Part shown: one piece after another, positions 41,711 through 51,063 of the stretch
Position numbering within the stretch: the stretch's first letter is position 1
How the letters are laid out: every line of letters starts with the position of its first letter
Origin: Microbacterium pseudoresistens
GTDB taxonomy: Bacteria; Actinomycetota; Actinomycetes; Actinomycetales; Microbacteriaceae
DNA length: 64,000 nucleotides
Reading direction: 5' to 3'
Assembly: GCF_013409745.1 (NCBI RefSeq)
Contig: NZ_JACCBH010000001.1
Location: forward strand, 2,294,001 to 2,358,000
The notes under the pieces: generated by a model
What the model saw: the letters and a program-made list of their open reading frames with translations, nothing else
The model's database searches: none
Told to the model about the DNA's origin: nothing
Translations under genes and position numbers: made by a program

Positions 41711-43912
41711 ATGCCCGTGAGCCTGGAGACCCCGCTCGATCTCGCGGTCGGCGCAAAGAACGCGGGCGCGCTGGAGAAGGCGTTCGGCATGACGACGACG
41801 GCCGATCTGCTCGCCCACTATCCGCGCAGGTACGCGAACCGGGGCGAGCTCACGCCCATCCTCGACCTCCCGGTCGGCGAGACGGTCACGATCGTGGCCG
41901 AGGTGATGTCGGCATCCATCCGCGACATGCGCAACCGCCGCGGCGCGATGATGGAGGTCACGATCGGCGACGGCATCGGCCGGATGTCGCTGACCTTCTT
42001 CGGCAAGCATCGCAGCCAGTTGGAATGGCGCGAGAAAGAGCTGCGCATCGGACGTCGCGGTGTCTTCTCGGGCAAGGTCGGGCGGTACAAGGGGGTCACC
42101 CAGTTCGCGCATCCGCAGTACGAGCTGTTCGATGATGAGCTCGAGGCGCGCACCAAGGCCGACACGATGGTCACCATTCCCATCCCCATCTATCCCGCCA
42201 CGGCCGCATTGGCCACCTGGCAGATCCAGCGGATGGTCGAGACCGTGCTCGACGAGCTGGGAGACGTGCCTGAGCCGCTCCCGGAGACCCTTCGACGCGA
42301 GGAGGGGCTGCTGGATGCGCGCACCGCGCTCGAGCGCATCCACCGCCCGCGCACACGAGACCAGATCGCCCCCGCCGTGCGCACGCTGCGCATGCACGAG
42401 GCCCTCACGCTGCAGGCGGCGCTGCTCGAGCAGCGCCAGCGGGTGCGCTCGCTCGCGGCCGTGCGGCGGGAGGCGGCGCCGGGCGGGCTTCTGGAGCGCT
42501 TCGACGCCGCGCTGCCCTTCGCGCTCACCGACGATCAGCGCGCGGTGGGCGGGACCATCGCGGCCGACCTCGTCGCCGGGGCTCCGATGAACCGGCTCGT
42601 GCAGGGCGAAGTGGGATCGGGAAAGACGCTCGTGGCGCTGCGCGCGATGCTGCAGGTCGCCGAGTCCGGCGGTCAGGCGGCGCTCATCGCCCCCACCGAG
42701 GTGCTCGCGGCCCAGCACCTGCGCTCGATCACGGCCATGCTCGGCCCGCAGCTCGCCCCCGAGGTGATGCCCACTTTGCTGACCGGACAAATGGGCGCCG
42801 CCGCGCGTCGCAAGGCGGCGCTGCGTGTGGCCGCGGGCCAGTCCCTCATCGTGGTCGGCACCCACGCGCTCCTCGGCGAGAAGACCACGTTCGCCGACCT
42901 CGGGCTCGTCGTCGTCGACGAGCAGCATCGCTTCGGCGTCGAACAGCGCGAGGCGCTGCGGGCCAAAGGCACGAGCCCGCACGCGCTCGTGCTCACCGCG
43001 ACGCCGATTCCCCGCACGGTGGCCATGACGGTGTTCGGCGACCTCGACACCTCGGTGATCCGCAGCATGCCGCCCGGGCGTGCGGGGATCGAGACGTTCG
43101 TCGCGCCGCTCGCCGATCATCCCGGCTGGTTCTCGCGGGTGTGGGAACGTGCAGCCGAAGAAGTGGAGCAGGGGCGGCAGGTGTTCGCCGTGTGCGCTGC
43201 GATCGACACCGACAAGCAGGGCGCCGTGGAGCAGGGCACGGTCGATCCCGGTGTCGAAGTCGACCCGGGCGTCGACGACGGCGAGGCTCCGACGGGACCG
43301 CGGTGGGGAGTGGTGCAGCTGCTCGCCGCGCTCGCGGTGCATCCGCGCATCGGCGGGTTGCGCGTGGCGGGACTGCACGGTCGGATGCCGGCCGACGAGA
43401 AGGACGCCGTGATGCGCTCGTTCGCACGCGGCGAGATCGATGTGCTGGTCGCCACGACGGTCATCGAGGTGGGCGTCGACGTCCCCAACGCATCGACCAT
43501 GATCGTGCATGACGCCGACCGGTTCGGCGTATCGCAGCTGCACCAGCTCCGCGGCCGCGTCGGGCGCGGAAGTGTCCCAGGGCTCTGCCTGCTCGTCACC
43601 GAAGCCGAGCAGGGGACGACGGCGCGGGAGCGCGTCGAGGCGGTCGCCGCGACCCTCGACGGCTTCGTGCTCGCCGAGGTCGATCTGGAGCTGCGCGGCG
43701 AGGGCGATGTGCTCGGTGCGCAGCAGTCGGGCGCGCGCTCCTCGCTGAAGCTGCTGCGTGTCGTGAAAGACGCCGATCTGATCACGCAGGCGCGCGGGAT
43801 CGCCGACGAGATCCTCAGCGCGGATCCGACGCTCGCAGAGCATCCGGGGCTTCGGGCGGCGATCGATCGTCGGCTGAGTGACGACGATCGTGCCGCCCTC
43901 GCCAAGAACTGA
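41711..43912 (+). CDS. recG: ATP-dependent DNA helicase RecG
   Basis: A 733-residue branched-DNA helicase that remodels stalled forks and Holliday junctions. The N-terminal wedge/OB domain spans about residues 1-160. The helicase core has Walker A GEVGSGKT (about 298-305), DEQHRFG in place of the DEAH box and, in the second RecA domain, TTVIEVGVDVPNA and HQLRGRVGRG. A 15-20-residue acidic insert (VEQGTVDPGVEVDPGVDDG) lies near 510-530, inside the second helicase domain. Confidence 0.95.
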   Translation: MPVSLETPLDLAVGAKNAGALEKAFGMTTTADLLAHYPRRYANRGELTPILDLPVGETVTIVAEVMSASIRDMRNRRGAMMEVTIGDGIGRMSLTFFGKHRSQLEWREKELRIGRRGVFSGKVGRYKGVTQFAHPQYELFDDELEARTKADTMVTIPIPIYPATAALATWQIQRMVETVLDELGDVPEPLPETLRREEGLLDARTALERIHRPRTRDQIAPAVRTLRMHEALTLQAALLEQRQRVRSLAAVRREAAPGGLLERFDAALPFALTDDQRAVGGTIAADLVAGAPMNRLVQGEVGSGKTLVALRAMLQVAESGGQAALIAPTEVLAAQHLRSITAMLGPQLAPEVMPTLLTGQMGAAARRKAALRVAAGQSLIVVGTHALLGEKTTFADLGLVVVDEQHRFGVEQREALRAKGTSPHALVLTATPIPRTVAMTVFGDLDTSVIRSMPPGRAGIETFVAPLADHPGWFSRVWERAAEEVEQGRQVFAVCAAIDTDKQGAVEQGTVDPGVEVDPGVDDGEAPTGPRWGVVQLLAALAVHPRIGGLRVAGLHGRMPADEKDAVMRSFARGEIDVLVATTVIEVGVDVPNASTMIVHDADRFGVSQLHQLRGRVGRGSVPGLCLLVTEAEQGTTARERVEAVAATLDGFVLAEVDLELRGEGDVLGAQQSGARSSLKLLRVVKDADLITQARGIADEILSADPTLAEHPGLRAAIDRRLSDDDRAALAKN

Positions 43913-43941
43913 GGCCGGAGAAGACGCCGTGGCCGAGCCGG

Positions 43942-43947
43942 TAGGCT
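43942..43947 (+). promoter_or_regulatory. -10 box TAGGCT upstream of coaD
   Basis: TAGGCT, 6 nt, then ATG 43954, which opens a short reading frame and not coaD itself. Confidence 0.5.
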
Positions 43948-43953
43948 GAGCGC

Positions 43954-43989
43954 ATGCGAGGCAGCGAGCGAGCGGGAGAGTCGAAGTGA
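43954..43989 (+). CDS. candidate leaderless short upstream ORF of coaD
   Basis: Eleven codons, [11 protein letters not shown], start exactly 6 nt after the -10 box and end in TGA at 43987-43989, overlapping the GTG start of coaD (GTGA). The peptide sequence has no obvious stalling motif, so the role may be translational coupling only. It may also be a chance frame. Confidence 0.4.
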   Translation: MRGSERAGESK

Positions 43990-44483
43990 GCAATCGGATC
44001 GCCGTCGTCCCCGGGTCTTTCGACCCGCCCACTCTCGGGCACCTCGACGTCATCCGCCGCGCGGCGTCGCTGTACGACGAGTTGCACGTGCTCGTGGTGC
44101 ACAACCCCGACAAGCAGGCGATGCTGCCCGTCGCCCAGCGGCTCACGCTGCTCGAGCAGTCCATCGCCGAAGGCGGTGTGGACGGCAAGGTGATCGTCGG
44201 GTCGTGGAGCATGGGCCTGCTCGTCGATTACGCGCGTGACGTGGATGCGAGCGTGCTGGTCAAGGGCATCCGCTCGCAGGTCGACGTCGCGTACGAGTCA
44301 CCCATGGCGATCGTGAACCGCCACCTCGCCGACATCGAGACCGTGTTCCTGCTGCCTGATCCGGCGCACGCGCTGGTCTCCAGCTCGCTCGTGCGGCAGG
44401 TCGCCGCCCTCGGCGGAGACGTGGAGCCGTTCGTGCCACCCGCGGTCGCCCGGTTCCTCGACACAGGGGCACGGGGCATCTGA
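43986..44483 (+). CDS. coaD: pantetheine-phosphate adenylyltransferase
   Basis: A 165-residue nucleotidyltransferase making dephospho-CoA from 4'-phosphopantetheine and ATP. It has the N-terminal [20 protein letters not shown] with the HxGH-type site (here TLGHLD) and the late [15 protein letters not shown], equivalent to the ISSTxxR motif. The start is GTG 43986 with GGGAGAG 5 nt upstream. It follows recG by 73 bp but appears to have its own promoter. Confidence 0.95.
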   Translation: MSNRIAVVPGSFDPPTLGHLDVIRRAASLYDELHVLVVHNPDKQAMLPVAQRLTLLEQSIAEGGVDGKVIVGSWSMGLLVDYARDVDASVLVKGIRSQVDVAYESPMAIVNRHLADIETVFLLPDPAHALVSSSLVRQVAALGGDVEPFVPPAVARFLDTGARGI

Positions 44484-44532
44484 CCCGGAGCCGATAGCCA
44501 CCGCTGTCCGCTCCTTCGCAGGCGGCGGCCGG

Positions 44533-44538
44533 TAGACT
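44533..44538 (+). promoter_or_regulatory. -10 box TAGACT of the DUF177-rpmF operon
   Basis: TAGACT, 6 nt, then GTG 44545, a leaderless geometry that fixes the start of the DUF177 gene. Confidence 0.6.
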
Positions 44539-44544
44539 GGATCG

Positions 44545-45105
44545 GTGAAAACCCGACTGAACGGACCTTTCGTCATCCCGGTCCACGACATCGTGCGCCA
44601 TCCCGGCGAGATGCGCGAGCACGAGCTCACCGTCTCGCTGAAGGAGCGCTGGGGCGAGGGGCTGGTGTCGATCGAAGAGGGCACCGACGTCGTTCTCGAT
44701 GTGCGAGTGGAATCGGTGCACGAGGGCATCCTCGTCTCGGGAGAGGCCGCCACGACCCTGCGAGGGGAGTGCGGACGGTGCTTGGATCCGATCGAGGAGC
44801 CTGTCGAAGTCGAGTTTCAGGAGCTTTTCGCCTATCCTGGAGAGGAAGCGAACGACTTCGAGGTTCAAGACGACCACGTGGATCTTGAAACTCTGGTCAG
44901 GGACGCCACAGTTTTGGCGCTCCCGTTTCAACCGGTGTGTCAGCCCGATTGCCTTGGTCTCGATCCCGAGACCGGTGAGCGGATGACCGAGAGCACCGAG
45001 AAGGAGCAGGTCGCTCCCATCGATCCTCGATGGAGTGCGCTCCAGAAGATCACAGACCAAGGGAATGCGGCGGACCGCTCTCCCGAGAACACAGAAGGCA
45101 GCTGA
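44545..45105 (+). CDS. DUF177 (YceD) family protein
   Basis: A 186-residue protein of the DUF177 family, found directly before rpmF in most bacteria and linked to 23S rRNA accumulation. CGRCLDPI (about residues 75-82) and [10 protein letters not shown] (about 132-141) supply four cysteines that could bind metal. The C-terminus includes [10 protein letters not shown], as usual in the family. The GTG start is fixed by the -10 box 6 nt upstream. rpmF begins 2 nt after its stop. Confidence 0.9.
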   Translation: MKTRLNGPFVIPVHDIVRHPGEMREHELTVSLKERWGEGLVSIEEGTDVVLDVRVESVHEGILVSGEAATTLRGECGRCLDPIEEPVEVEFQELFAYPGEEANDFEVQDDHVDLETLVRDATVLALPFQPVCQPDCLGLDPETGERMTESTEKEQVAPIDPRWSALQKITDQGNAADRSPENTEGS

Positions 45106-45107
45106 AC

Positions 45108-45317
45108 ATGGCCGGTAACCCCCCGAAGCGCAAGGTCTCCCGTTCCAACACCCGCTCGCGTCGCGCGCAGTGGAAGGCGGAGGCTCCTGCCCTCGTCAAG
45201 ACCGTCGAGAACGGCAAGGTCGTCTACAGCCGTCCGCACCAGGCGAAGGTCGTCACCGACTCGCAGGGTACGGAGCTGTTCCTGGAGTACAAGGGCCGCA
45301 AGGTCGCCGACGTCTGA
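45108..45317 (+). CDS. rpmF: 50S ribosomal protein L32
   Basis: A 69-residue ribosomal protein with the family start [20 protein letters not shown]. The zinc-binding cysteines found in some L32 forms are absent, so this is the zinc-free (C-) form. The ATG at 45108 lies 2 nt after the DUF177 stop. Confidence 0.96.
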   Translation: MAGNPPKRKVSRSNTRSRRAQWKAEAPALVKTVENGKVVYSRPHQAKVVTDSQGTELFLEYKGRKVADV

Positions 45318-45333
45318 GCGCGATCGCACGATC

Positions 45334-46026
45334 GTGGCAGACGAATCCGCGAAGCCTCGGCCTCTCGGTGAGAAGCTCGGAGTCGATATCGACTCCGAGC
45401 TTCTTGCGCTGGCTCTCACCCATCGCTCCTACGCCTACGAGCACGGCGGTATCCCGCACAACGAGCGCCTCGAGTTCCTCGGCGACTCGGTGCTCGGCCA
45501 GGCGGTGACCGTCATGCTCTACACGACGCTTCCCGACCTCGACGAGGGCGCGCTCGCCAAGCGCCGCGCCAGCGTCGTCTCCACGGTCGCGCTGGCCGAG
45601 GTGGCCCGTTCGATCGGGCTCGGCGAGCACGTGCTGCTGGGCCGCGGCGAGGAGCAGACCGGTGGTCGCGACAAGGATTCGATCCTCGCCGACACCACCG
45701 AGGCGGTGATCGGCGCGACGTATCTCTCCGCCGGGCCCGACGCGGCGACCGCGCTCGTGCTGCGGCTGATCGAGCCGTTGCTGGCCGATCCCGACCGCTA
45801 CGGTGCGGCCGTCGACCCGAAGACGAGCCTGCAGGAGATCGCCGCGCGCATCGGCGCGACCCCGCCGCAGTATTCGGTCGAGTCGACCGGGCCGGATCAC
45901 GACCGCCGCTTCACAGCGACCGTCGTCGTCGGCGATGTGACCGAAGTCGGCGAGGGCACGAGCAAGAAGACCGCCGAGATGGCCGCCGCACTGTCCGCGT
46001 GGCGCGTGCTCGACGCGCGTGCCTGA
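45334..46026 (+). CDS. rnc: ribonuclease III
   Basis: A 230-residue double-strand-specific endoribonuclease that processes rRNA precursors. The catalytic signature NERLEFLGDSVLG (about residues 42-54) and the later acidic DTTEAVIGATYL carry the Mg2+ ligands. The C-terminal dsRNA-binding domain spans about 155-228. The GTG start is 16 nt after rpmF. The stop overlaps the mutM start by 8 nt. Confidence 0.95.
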   Translation: MADESAKPRPLGEKLGVDIDSELLALALTHRSYAYEHGGIPHNERLEFLGDSVLGQAVTVMLYTTLPDLDEGALAKRRASVVSTVALAEVARSIGLGEHVLLGRGEEQTGGRDKDSILADTTEAVIGATYLSAGPDAATALVLRLIEPLLADPDRYGAAVDPKTSLQEIAARIGATPPQYSVESTGPDHDRRFTATVVVGDVTEVGEGTSKKTAEMAAALSAWRVLDARA

Positions 46027-46963
46027 GCTCCCCGAGGTCGAGGTCGTCCGCGCGGGGCTCGCCCCGGCGCTCACCGGTTCGCGCATCCTCGCCGTCGACG
46101 TGCTCGATGAGCGCGCACTCAGCCGGCATCCGGGTGGTGCCGCCGACTTCGCTGCCCGCCTCGCGGGCGCCGGCGTGCGCGAGGTCGCGCGACGCGGCAA
46201 GTTCCTCTGGATGCCGTTGTCCGGTGAGTTCGGCGAGGCCGGTGAGACCGCGGAGGGGGAGCAGCGCGCCGTCGTCGGGCATCTGGGGATGAGCGGGCAG
46301 TTGCTGCTGCGCAGACCCGAGGCGCCGACGCAGCGGCACGAGCGCATCCGGCTCTTTGTCGCGCATCCGGATCACGGGGAGATCGCCGTCGTCTTCGTCG
46401 ACCAGCGCACCTTCGGGTCGCTCGCCATCGACGTGCTCGTGCCCACGGTCGACGGCACGGCCGCGGGCTGGGGCACCGACCACGCCCTCGTGCCGTCGCA
46501 GGTCGCGCACATCGCCCGTGATCCACTCGATCCGGCCTTCGACGATGCGGGGTTCCGCGGGGCGCTGAGCCGGCGTCGCAGCGCGATCAAACGCGCACTG
46601 CTGGACCAGACGCTCGTCAGCGGCATCGGAAACATCTATGCGGACGAGGCGCTGTGGGCGGCGCGCATCCATCCCGAGACCTCGGCGCACGCCCTGTCGG
46701 CGGCCGCTGTGCGCCGTCTGCTCGCCGAGGTGCGAGCCGTGCTGCACAAGGCCCTCGCCGAGGGCGGCACGAGCTTCGACGCGCAGTACGTGAATGTCAA
46801 CGGCGAGGCGGGCTACTTCGCCCACTCGCTCAACGCCTATGGGCGGGGCGGGCAGCCCTGCCCACGCTGTGGCCGACCGATATGCCGGGAGGCGTTCATG
46901 AACCGCTCCTCGCACTTCTGCCCGCACTGTCAGCGCAGTCGCGGAGCGCGCCCGGAGAGGTAG
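46019..46963 (+). CDS. mutM: formamidopyrimidine-DNA glycosylase
   Basis: A 314-residue bifunctional glycosylase/AP lyase that removes 8-oxoguanine. The mature N-terminus PELPEVE carries the catalytic Pro and Glu. HLGMSGQLLL holds the DNA-intercalating loop. The H2TH region ends in SGIGNIYADEALW, and the zinc finger has CPRCGRP and CPHCQRS. The GTG start at 46019 lies within rnc. Downstream the usual neighbour smc is missing and about 6 kb of accessory genes follow. Confidence 0.95.
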   Translation: MPELPEVEVVRAGLAPALTGSRILAVDVLDERALSRHPGGAADFAARLAGAGVREVARRGKFLWMPLSGEFGEAGETAEGEQRAVVGHLGMSGQLLLRRPEAPTQRHERIRLFVAHPDHGEIAVVFVDQRTFGSLAIDVLVPTVDGTAAGWGTDHALVPSQVAHIARDPLDPAFDDAGFRGALSRRRSAIKRALLDQTLVSGIGNIYADEALWAARIHPETSAHALSAAAVRRLLAEVRAVLHKALAEGGTSFDAQYVNVNGEAGYFAHSLNAYGRGGQPCPRCGRPICREAFMNRSSHFCPHCQRSRGARPER

Positions 46964-46966
46964 TCG

Positions 46967-47632
46967 TCACGGGCGTGTCGCGTCGCCGGAGCGGTTTCTG
47001 TGCATGGCGTTGTGGAAGGCCTCGGCCTCGACCGTGCCGCCACCCGTCAGCGGCGTGGGGCTCGGCGCCTGGAGCCCGTCGAGCAGGATGCCGTGGAGGC
47101 GATCCAGGAGCACGGTGCTGATCGGGGGCGGGAACGCACCGAGCGACGCGATCGCAAGGGGCGTGAGGGCGAGATCGTAGCCGGTGACGTCGGTGCGGAG
47201 CATGCCCTCCTCCTTCGCTCTCGCAGTGAGTTGTTCGATGGGGGCGACCCAGCGTTCGCCGGGGCGGTGAGCGGGATCGATCTCCATCATGCGCACCATC
47301 ACGGGCAAGAGGATCGGGCTATCGCGGACGATGGCGATGGTGCCGGTGATCGCGGTACCCAGCTGTTCCCACCCGCTGGCCGTGTCGTGAATCGATGCGA
47401 ACAGCTCGTCGAAGCGGGCGGCGAACCGGTCGTACAGGGCGCGGATCAGGTCGGCACCGGTGGGGAAGCGGCGGTAGAAGGTCGCCGGGCTGACCCCTGC
47501 GCGACGGGCCAGCTCGTTGAGCGGTGCATCGATCGTCCGTTCGGCGAAGTACGTCTCCGCTGCTGCGAGGATCTTCTCCCGGCTCTCCGCGACTTCGCGT
47601 CTCTCAGCGCGTTGACGTGCGTGGCCCGACAT
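46967..47632 (-). CDS. TetR family transcriptional regulator
   Basis: A 221-residue repressor. The helix-turn-helix is at about residues 38-60 (LNELARRAGVSPATFYRRFP). The ligand-binding part contains a VMVRMMEIDPAHRP segment common in the KstR2/SbtR-like C-terminal domain. It is divergent from the M23 lipoprotein gene, and a near-perfect inverted repeat lies between them. TAGCCT 6 nt before ATG 47632 suggests leaderless expression. Confidence 0.88.
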   Translation of the reverse strand: MSGHARQRAERREVAESREKILAAAETYFAERTIDAPLNELARRAGVSPATFYRRFPTGADLIRALYDRFAARFDELFASIHDTASGWEQLGTAITGTIAIVRDSPILLPVMVRMMEIDPAHRPGERWVAPIEQLTARAKEEGMLRTDVTGYDLALTPLAIASLGAFPPPISTVLLDRLHGILLDGLQAPSPTPLTGGGTVEAEAFHNAMHRNRSGDATRP

Positions 47633-47656
47633 GAATCCAGGCTAGCGCGTCCACGC

Positions 47657-47682
47657 TTATCTGAAGTATATTGTTCGGATAA
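47657..47682. promoter_or_regulatory. candidate TetR operator between tetR and the M23 gene
   Basis: TTATCTGAA-N8-TTCGGATAA is a 9-bp inverted repeat with one mismatch. It is AT-rich against the surroundings, overlaps the -35 region of the tetR promoter and contains TATATT on the plus strand. Confidence 0.6.
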
Positions 47683-47729
47683 CGTGGCAATTCTCGATCC
47701 CGTCGACGAGCGAGGACGTTCAGCGAATC

Positions 47730-48974
47730 ATGCTCAGTGCACACTCACGCAGGCAGGTCCTCGTGCCGCTTGCCTTCCTGACGTTCGGCGCCATGCTCGT
47801 CTTCAGCGGATGCGCCCCCGACGGTCCCGCTCCCTCGGCGTCGGCGACAGCCGGGCCACAGGGTTCGGCGGCCGCCGACGAGGAGATCTTCACACCGCTG
47901 GTCGGCTCCGTGCTCGCGCCTCCGCTCGTCGTGGCAGGGACGGATGGGCTCGACCATGTCGCCTACGAACTGTTTCTGACGAACACGATCGGACAGGCGG
48001 TGACGATCGATGGGCTCTCCGTGGTCGGCGACGGTGCGGAACTGAGCAAGCTCGAGGGCGATGAGCTGTTGTCGTGGATCCGCATCCTGGGCTCGCCGGA
48101 CCCGGGCCGGGTGCTGGTACCGGGGCAGAGCGCGACGGTGATCCTCGATGTGGCGATGGCCGAGGGAGTGACGGTTCCCCCGCAGCTGGAGCACGTCATC
48201 GAGTTCTCGCCGGCGGAGGCGATGCCGCCGATGATCACCGCTCACATGACGCAGACCATCATCGATGTCGGCGTCGATGAGTCGGAGCCCATTGTGATCG
48301 GTTCTCCGGTGAGCGGTGCGGGATGGCTCGACGGGAACGGATGCTGCGAAGCATCCGCGCATCGGAGCGCGATCAATCCTGTCAACGGCGCTCTGCATGC
48401 GCCGGAGCGGTTCGCGATCGATTTCGTGCAGCTGGATGAGGAGTCCCGCATCTTCGACGGCCCGATCGACGATCTTCAGAGCTACGCGTTCTACGGCGCG
48501 GAGATCCTCGCGGTCGGAGACGGACCCATCGTCTCGATGAAGTGGGATCTGCCCGATGAGAAGCCGGGAGCGCATCCGGTCGGCCTCGAACTGGGCGAGT
48601 ACGGAGGCAACCACGTCGTGCAGAAGATCGGCGAGGGTCAGTACGCGTTCTACGCGCACCTGCAGGGAGCGAATCCGAAGAAGCTCGCCGTCGGCCAGGA
48701 GATGTCCCGCGGAGACGTGCTGGGATACCTCGGCAACTCCGGAAACACCGACATGCCGCATCTGCACTTCCACGTGATGGATTCTCCGCTGCCGCTCGCA
48801 TCCAACGGGCTGCCGTTCGTGTTCGATTCGCTCACGCTCGCCGGCACGGTCGGGGATCAGGATCTGGATGTCTGCATGACGGAACCGCGACCGTGCACGA
48901 TCGGCGGCCCAGGACCTGTCGGTCTGAAGAGCGTCATGCCGATTCAGCAGGACGTGATCGACCTCGCCGGGTGA
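47730..48974 (+). CDS. M23-family peptidase-like lipoprotein
   Basis: A 414-residue exported lipoprotein. The lipobox FSGC places the modified Cys near residue 28. A beta-rich domain (about 50-180) precedes a LytM/M23 fold. Canonical M23 elements are YAHLQG (about 310), VLGYLGNSGN and HLHFHV (about 344). The first metal-site motif HxxxD appears as ERFAIDF, with Arg where His is expected; a nearby AHR may supply the ligand, as in a variant M23 branch I recall. Peptidoglycan cleavage is therefore plausible but not certain. It is probably controlled by the divergent TetR regulator. Confidence 0.8.
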   Translation: MLSAHSRRQVLVPLAFLTFGAMLVFSGCAPDGPAPSASATAGPQGSAAADEEIFTPLVGSVLAPPLVVAGTDGLDHVAYELFLTNTIGQAVTIDGLSVVGDGAELSKLEGDELLSWIRILGSPDPGRVLVPGQSATVILDVAMAEGVTVPPQLEHVIEFSPAEAMPPMITAHMTQTIIDVGVDESEPIVIGSPVSGAGWLDGNGCCEASAHRSAINPVNGALHAPERFAIDFVQLDEESRIFDGPIDDLQSYAFYGAEILAVGDGPIVSMKWDLPDEKPGAHPVGLELGEYGGNHVVQKIGEGQYAFYAHLQGANPKKLAVGQEMSRGDVLGYLGNSGNTDMPHLHFHVMDSPLPLASNGLPFVFDSLTLAGTVGDQDLDVCMTEPRPCTIGGPGPVGLKSVMPIQQDVIDLAG

Positions 48975-48990
48975 GCGCGCCGCGGTCGCG

Positions 48991-50310
48991 TCAGCCCGCG
49001 AAGGCCGGGGCCAGCATTGCGCGGGTGGCGCGGGTCGCGAGCCACACGATCGCGATGCCGCCGGCGAGCACGAGCGCGATCGTCAGCAAGGACATCGGAT
49101 CGACGATGAGCGCGATGCCCAGCAGCGGGAAGATCACGGCCACCGCGCACAGTGCCGAGCCCAGCGCGGTGATCAGCAACGGCGACATGATCGACCGGCG
49201 CCGGGCCGCGTCGACGGTGCTCATCGGCACGCCGAGGTCGTGCAGGCTGCGGTGCAGCTCACGCTGATCGAGGACCTCGGATGCCTGGGACACGCCGACC
49301 GACGAGGCGACCAGGAGGAACGACGCGACGAGGGTGATGATGAGACCGGTGCGCATGTCGGCGAGAAGCGTCAGCCCCGCGGCGTCGGCGCCCTCGGCGC
49401 TCATGGCATTCATCAGGGCGACACCGGTACCGGCGAACACGGCGACGAAGCTCGTCATCGCGACACCGGATACCTGTCGCCACGCGGCCTTCGAGTCATC
49501 CAGCACCAGGCGTGCTGCGAGCAGCCGATCGGGCGTCCGCGCACGGCGCACCTGACGACGGGAGAGCACCGACAGAGCCCATGGGCCTACGAGATTGAGC
49601 ACGAGCAGCACGCAGGCGAACATCGCGGCGACCACGGCCACCATGACGACGACCTCGCGGAACGCGCTCACCTGCTGCATGACGACGACCGCGCAGACGA
49701 TGACGGCGGCGGCGATGACGGCGCGAGCCCCCTTCATCCGCGGTGGGGCGGTGCGCATCCGCACGCCGAGCGGGGAGATCACCACGCGACGCAGGCCGAG
49801 CACGGCGCTCAGCGTGGCCAGCAGCAGCGTGGCCAGCGCGATCACCGCGATCCAGAGCGGGGAGAGGACGACGGCACTGGTCCCCAGCACGTGATCGCGG
49901 AAGGGAATGAGCCCGACGGCGGGCGAGATGGCGAGGTGGATCACGATGCCGACGACGATCCCGGCGGCCGCGATCAGCGTCGACTCGAGGATCGTGAGTC
50001 CCGCAACACCCGCGGGTGTGACGCCCAGCAGCCGCAGCGTCGAGAGGCGCTCATCGCGCCGCCGTGCCGACAGGCGTGCCGCACCGGCGCCGAGAGTGCC
50101 CAGAGGCACGACAAGCAGCACGAGGGCGATCGCGGCGAGCACCGGATAGGTGACGTCGCCGCCGTCGGCCCAGCCCCAGAACGACTGCGCACCGCCGACG
50201 ACGGTGAGGATCAGCGCGCTCACGATCGCGAACGCGATCATCGGGATCACCAGCGTCGCGCCCTGCCCGCGTGAGGGGCGTAGCAGCATCCGCATGGTCG
50301 AGGCGTTCAT
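48991..50310 (-). CDS. ABC transporter permease, FtsX/MacB type
   Basis: A 439-residue permease with about ten hydrophobic segments. The arrangement looks like a duplicated FtsX core: RRRDERLSTLRLLGVTP in the first half and QRELHRSLHDLGVPM in the second are the coupling-loop motifs. No large extracellular domain is present. The ATG overlaps the ATPase stop (ATGA). Such pairs often export or sense peptide antibiotics, but no two-component genes adjoin it. Confidence 0.88.
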   Translation of the reverse strand: MNASTMRMLLRPSRGQGATLVIPMIAFAIVSALILTVVGGAQSFWGWADGGDVTYPVLAAIALVLLVVPLGTLGAGAARLSARRRDERLSTLRLLGVTPAGVAGLTILESTLIAAAGIVVGIVIHLAISPAVGLIPFRDHVLGTSAVVLSPLWIAVIALATLLLATLSAVLGLRRVVISPLGVRMRTAPPRMKGARAVIAAAVIVCAVVVMQQVSAFREVVVMVAVVAAMFACVLLVLNLVGPWALSVLSRRQVRRARTPDRLLAARLVLDDSKAAWRQVSGVAMTSFVAVFAGTGVALMNAMSAEGADAAGLTLLADMRTGLIITLVASFLLVASSVGVSQASEVLDQRELHRSLHDLGVPMSTVDAARRRSIMSPLLITALGSALCAVAVIFPLLGIALIVDPMSLLTIALVLAGGIAIVWLATRATRAMLAPAFAG

Positions 50311-51017
50311 GCGCGGGCCTCCTCGAGGATCGCACCGTCGCGCATCGACAGCACGCGGCTGCAGCGCGCAGCCACCTGAGGGTCGTGCGTCACGACGACC
50401 AGCGAGCGGCCCTGACCGGTCGTGGACCGCAGCAGAGCATCCATGACCTCACCGGATGTCGTGGAGTCCAGGGCGCCGGTGGGCTCGTCGGCGAAGACGA
50501 CGTCGGCCCAGGTGACCTGGGCGCGGGCGATGGCCACACGCTGCGCCTGCCCGCCGGACAGCTCGCCGATACGGCGATCCTCCATGCCGGTGAGCCCCAG
50601 CGAGGCGAGCCATCCGGCTGCGCGCTGCGTGGCCTCGGTGCGCGAGACGCCGGTGATCATGGCGGCCAGCGCCACGTTCTCGATGGCGGTGAGCTCGGGG
50701 ATCAGCAGTCCTTGCTGGAACACGAAGCCGAAGTGCTCGCGGCGCAGCGTCGAGCGGGCTGTCTCGGATCCGGCGGACACGTCGATCGCCGCGCCCGCGG
50801 AAGGTCGGAAGGTCACAGTGCCCGCATCCGGCACGATGATGCCGGAGAGCGCATGCAGAAGCGTCGTCTTGCCCGACCCGGATGCGCCCATGATCGCCAG
50901 TGACTCGCTGCGCTTCAGTGTGACGTCGACACCGGCGAGCGCGCGCGTACTGTCGAAGCTCTTGGTCAGTCCGCTCGCGAGGAGGACGGGGTCGGGAGAT
51001 GTGGCGGAAGCATTCAT
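50307..51017 (-). CDS. ABC transporter ATP-binding protein
   Basis: A 236-residue ATPase partner of the downstream permease. It has Walker A GASGSGKTT (about 44-52), the Q-loop FVFQQG, signature LSGGQAQR, Walker B VVFADEPTGALD and the switch THD. It overlaps the permease gene by ATGA. Of the ATPase at the left edge of the window it shares only the family-level motifs. Confidence 0.92.
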   Translation of the reverse strand: MNASATSPDPVLLASGLTKSFDSTRALAGVDVTLKRSESLAIMGASGSGKTTLLHALSGIIVPDAGTVTFRPSAGAAIDVSAGSETARSTLRREHFGFVFQQGLLIPELTAIENVALAAMITGVSRTEATQRAAGWLASLGLTGMEDRRIGELSGGQAQRVAIARAQVTWADVVFADEPTGALDSTTSGEVMDALLRSTTGQGRSLVVVTHDPQVAARCSRVLSMRDGAILEEARA

Positions 51018-51063
51018 GATCCCAGCCTCGTCATCGGGCGCTCCGATGTCGTCGGCCCGCAGA

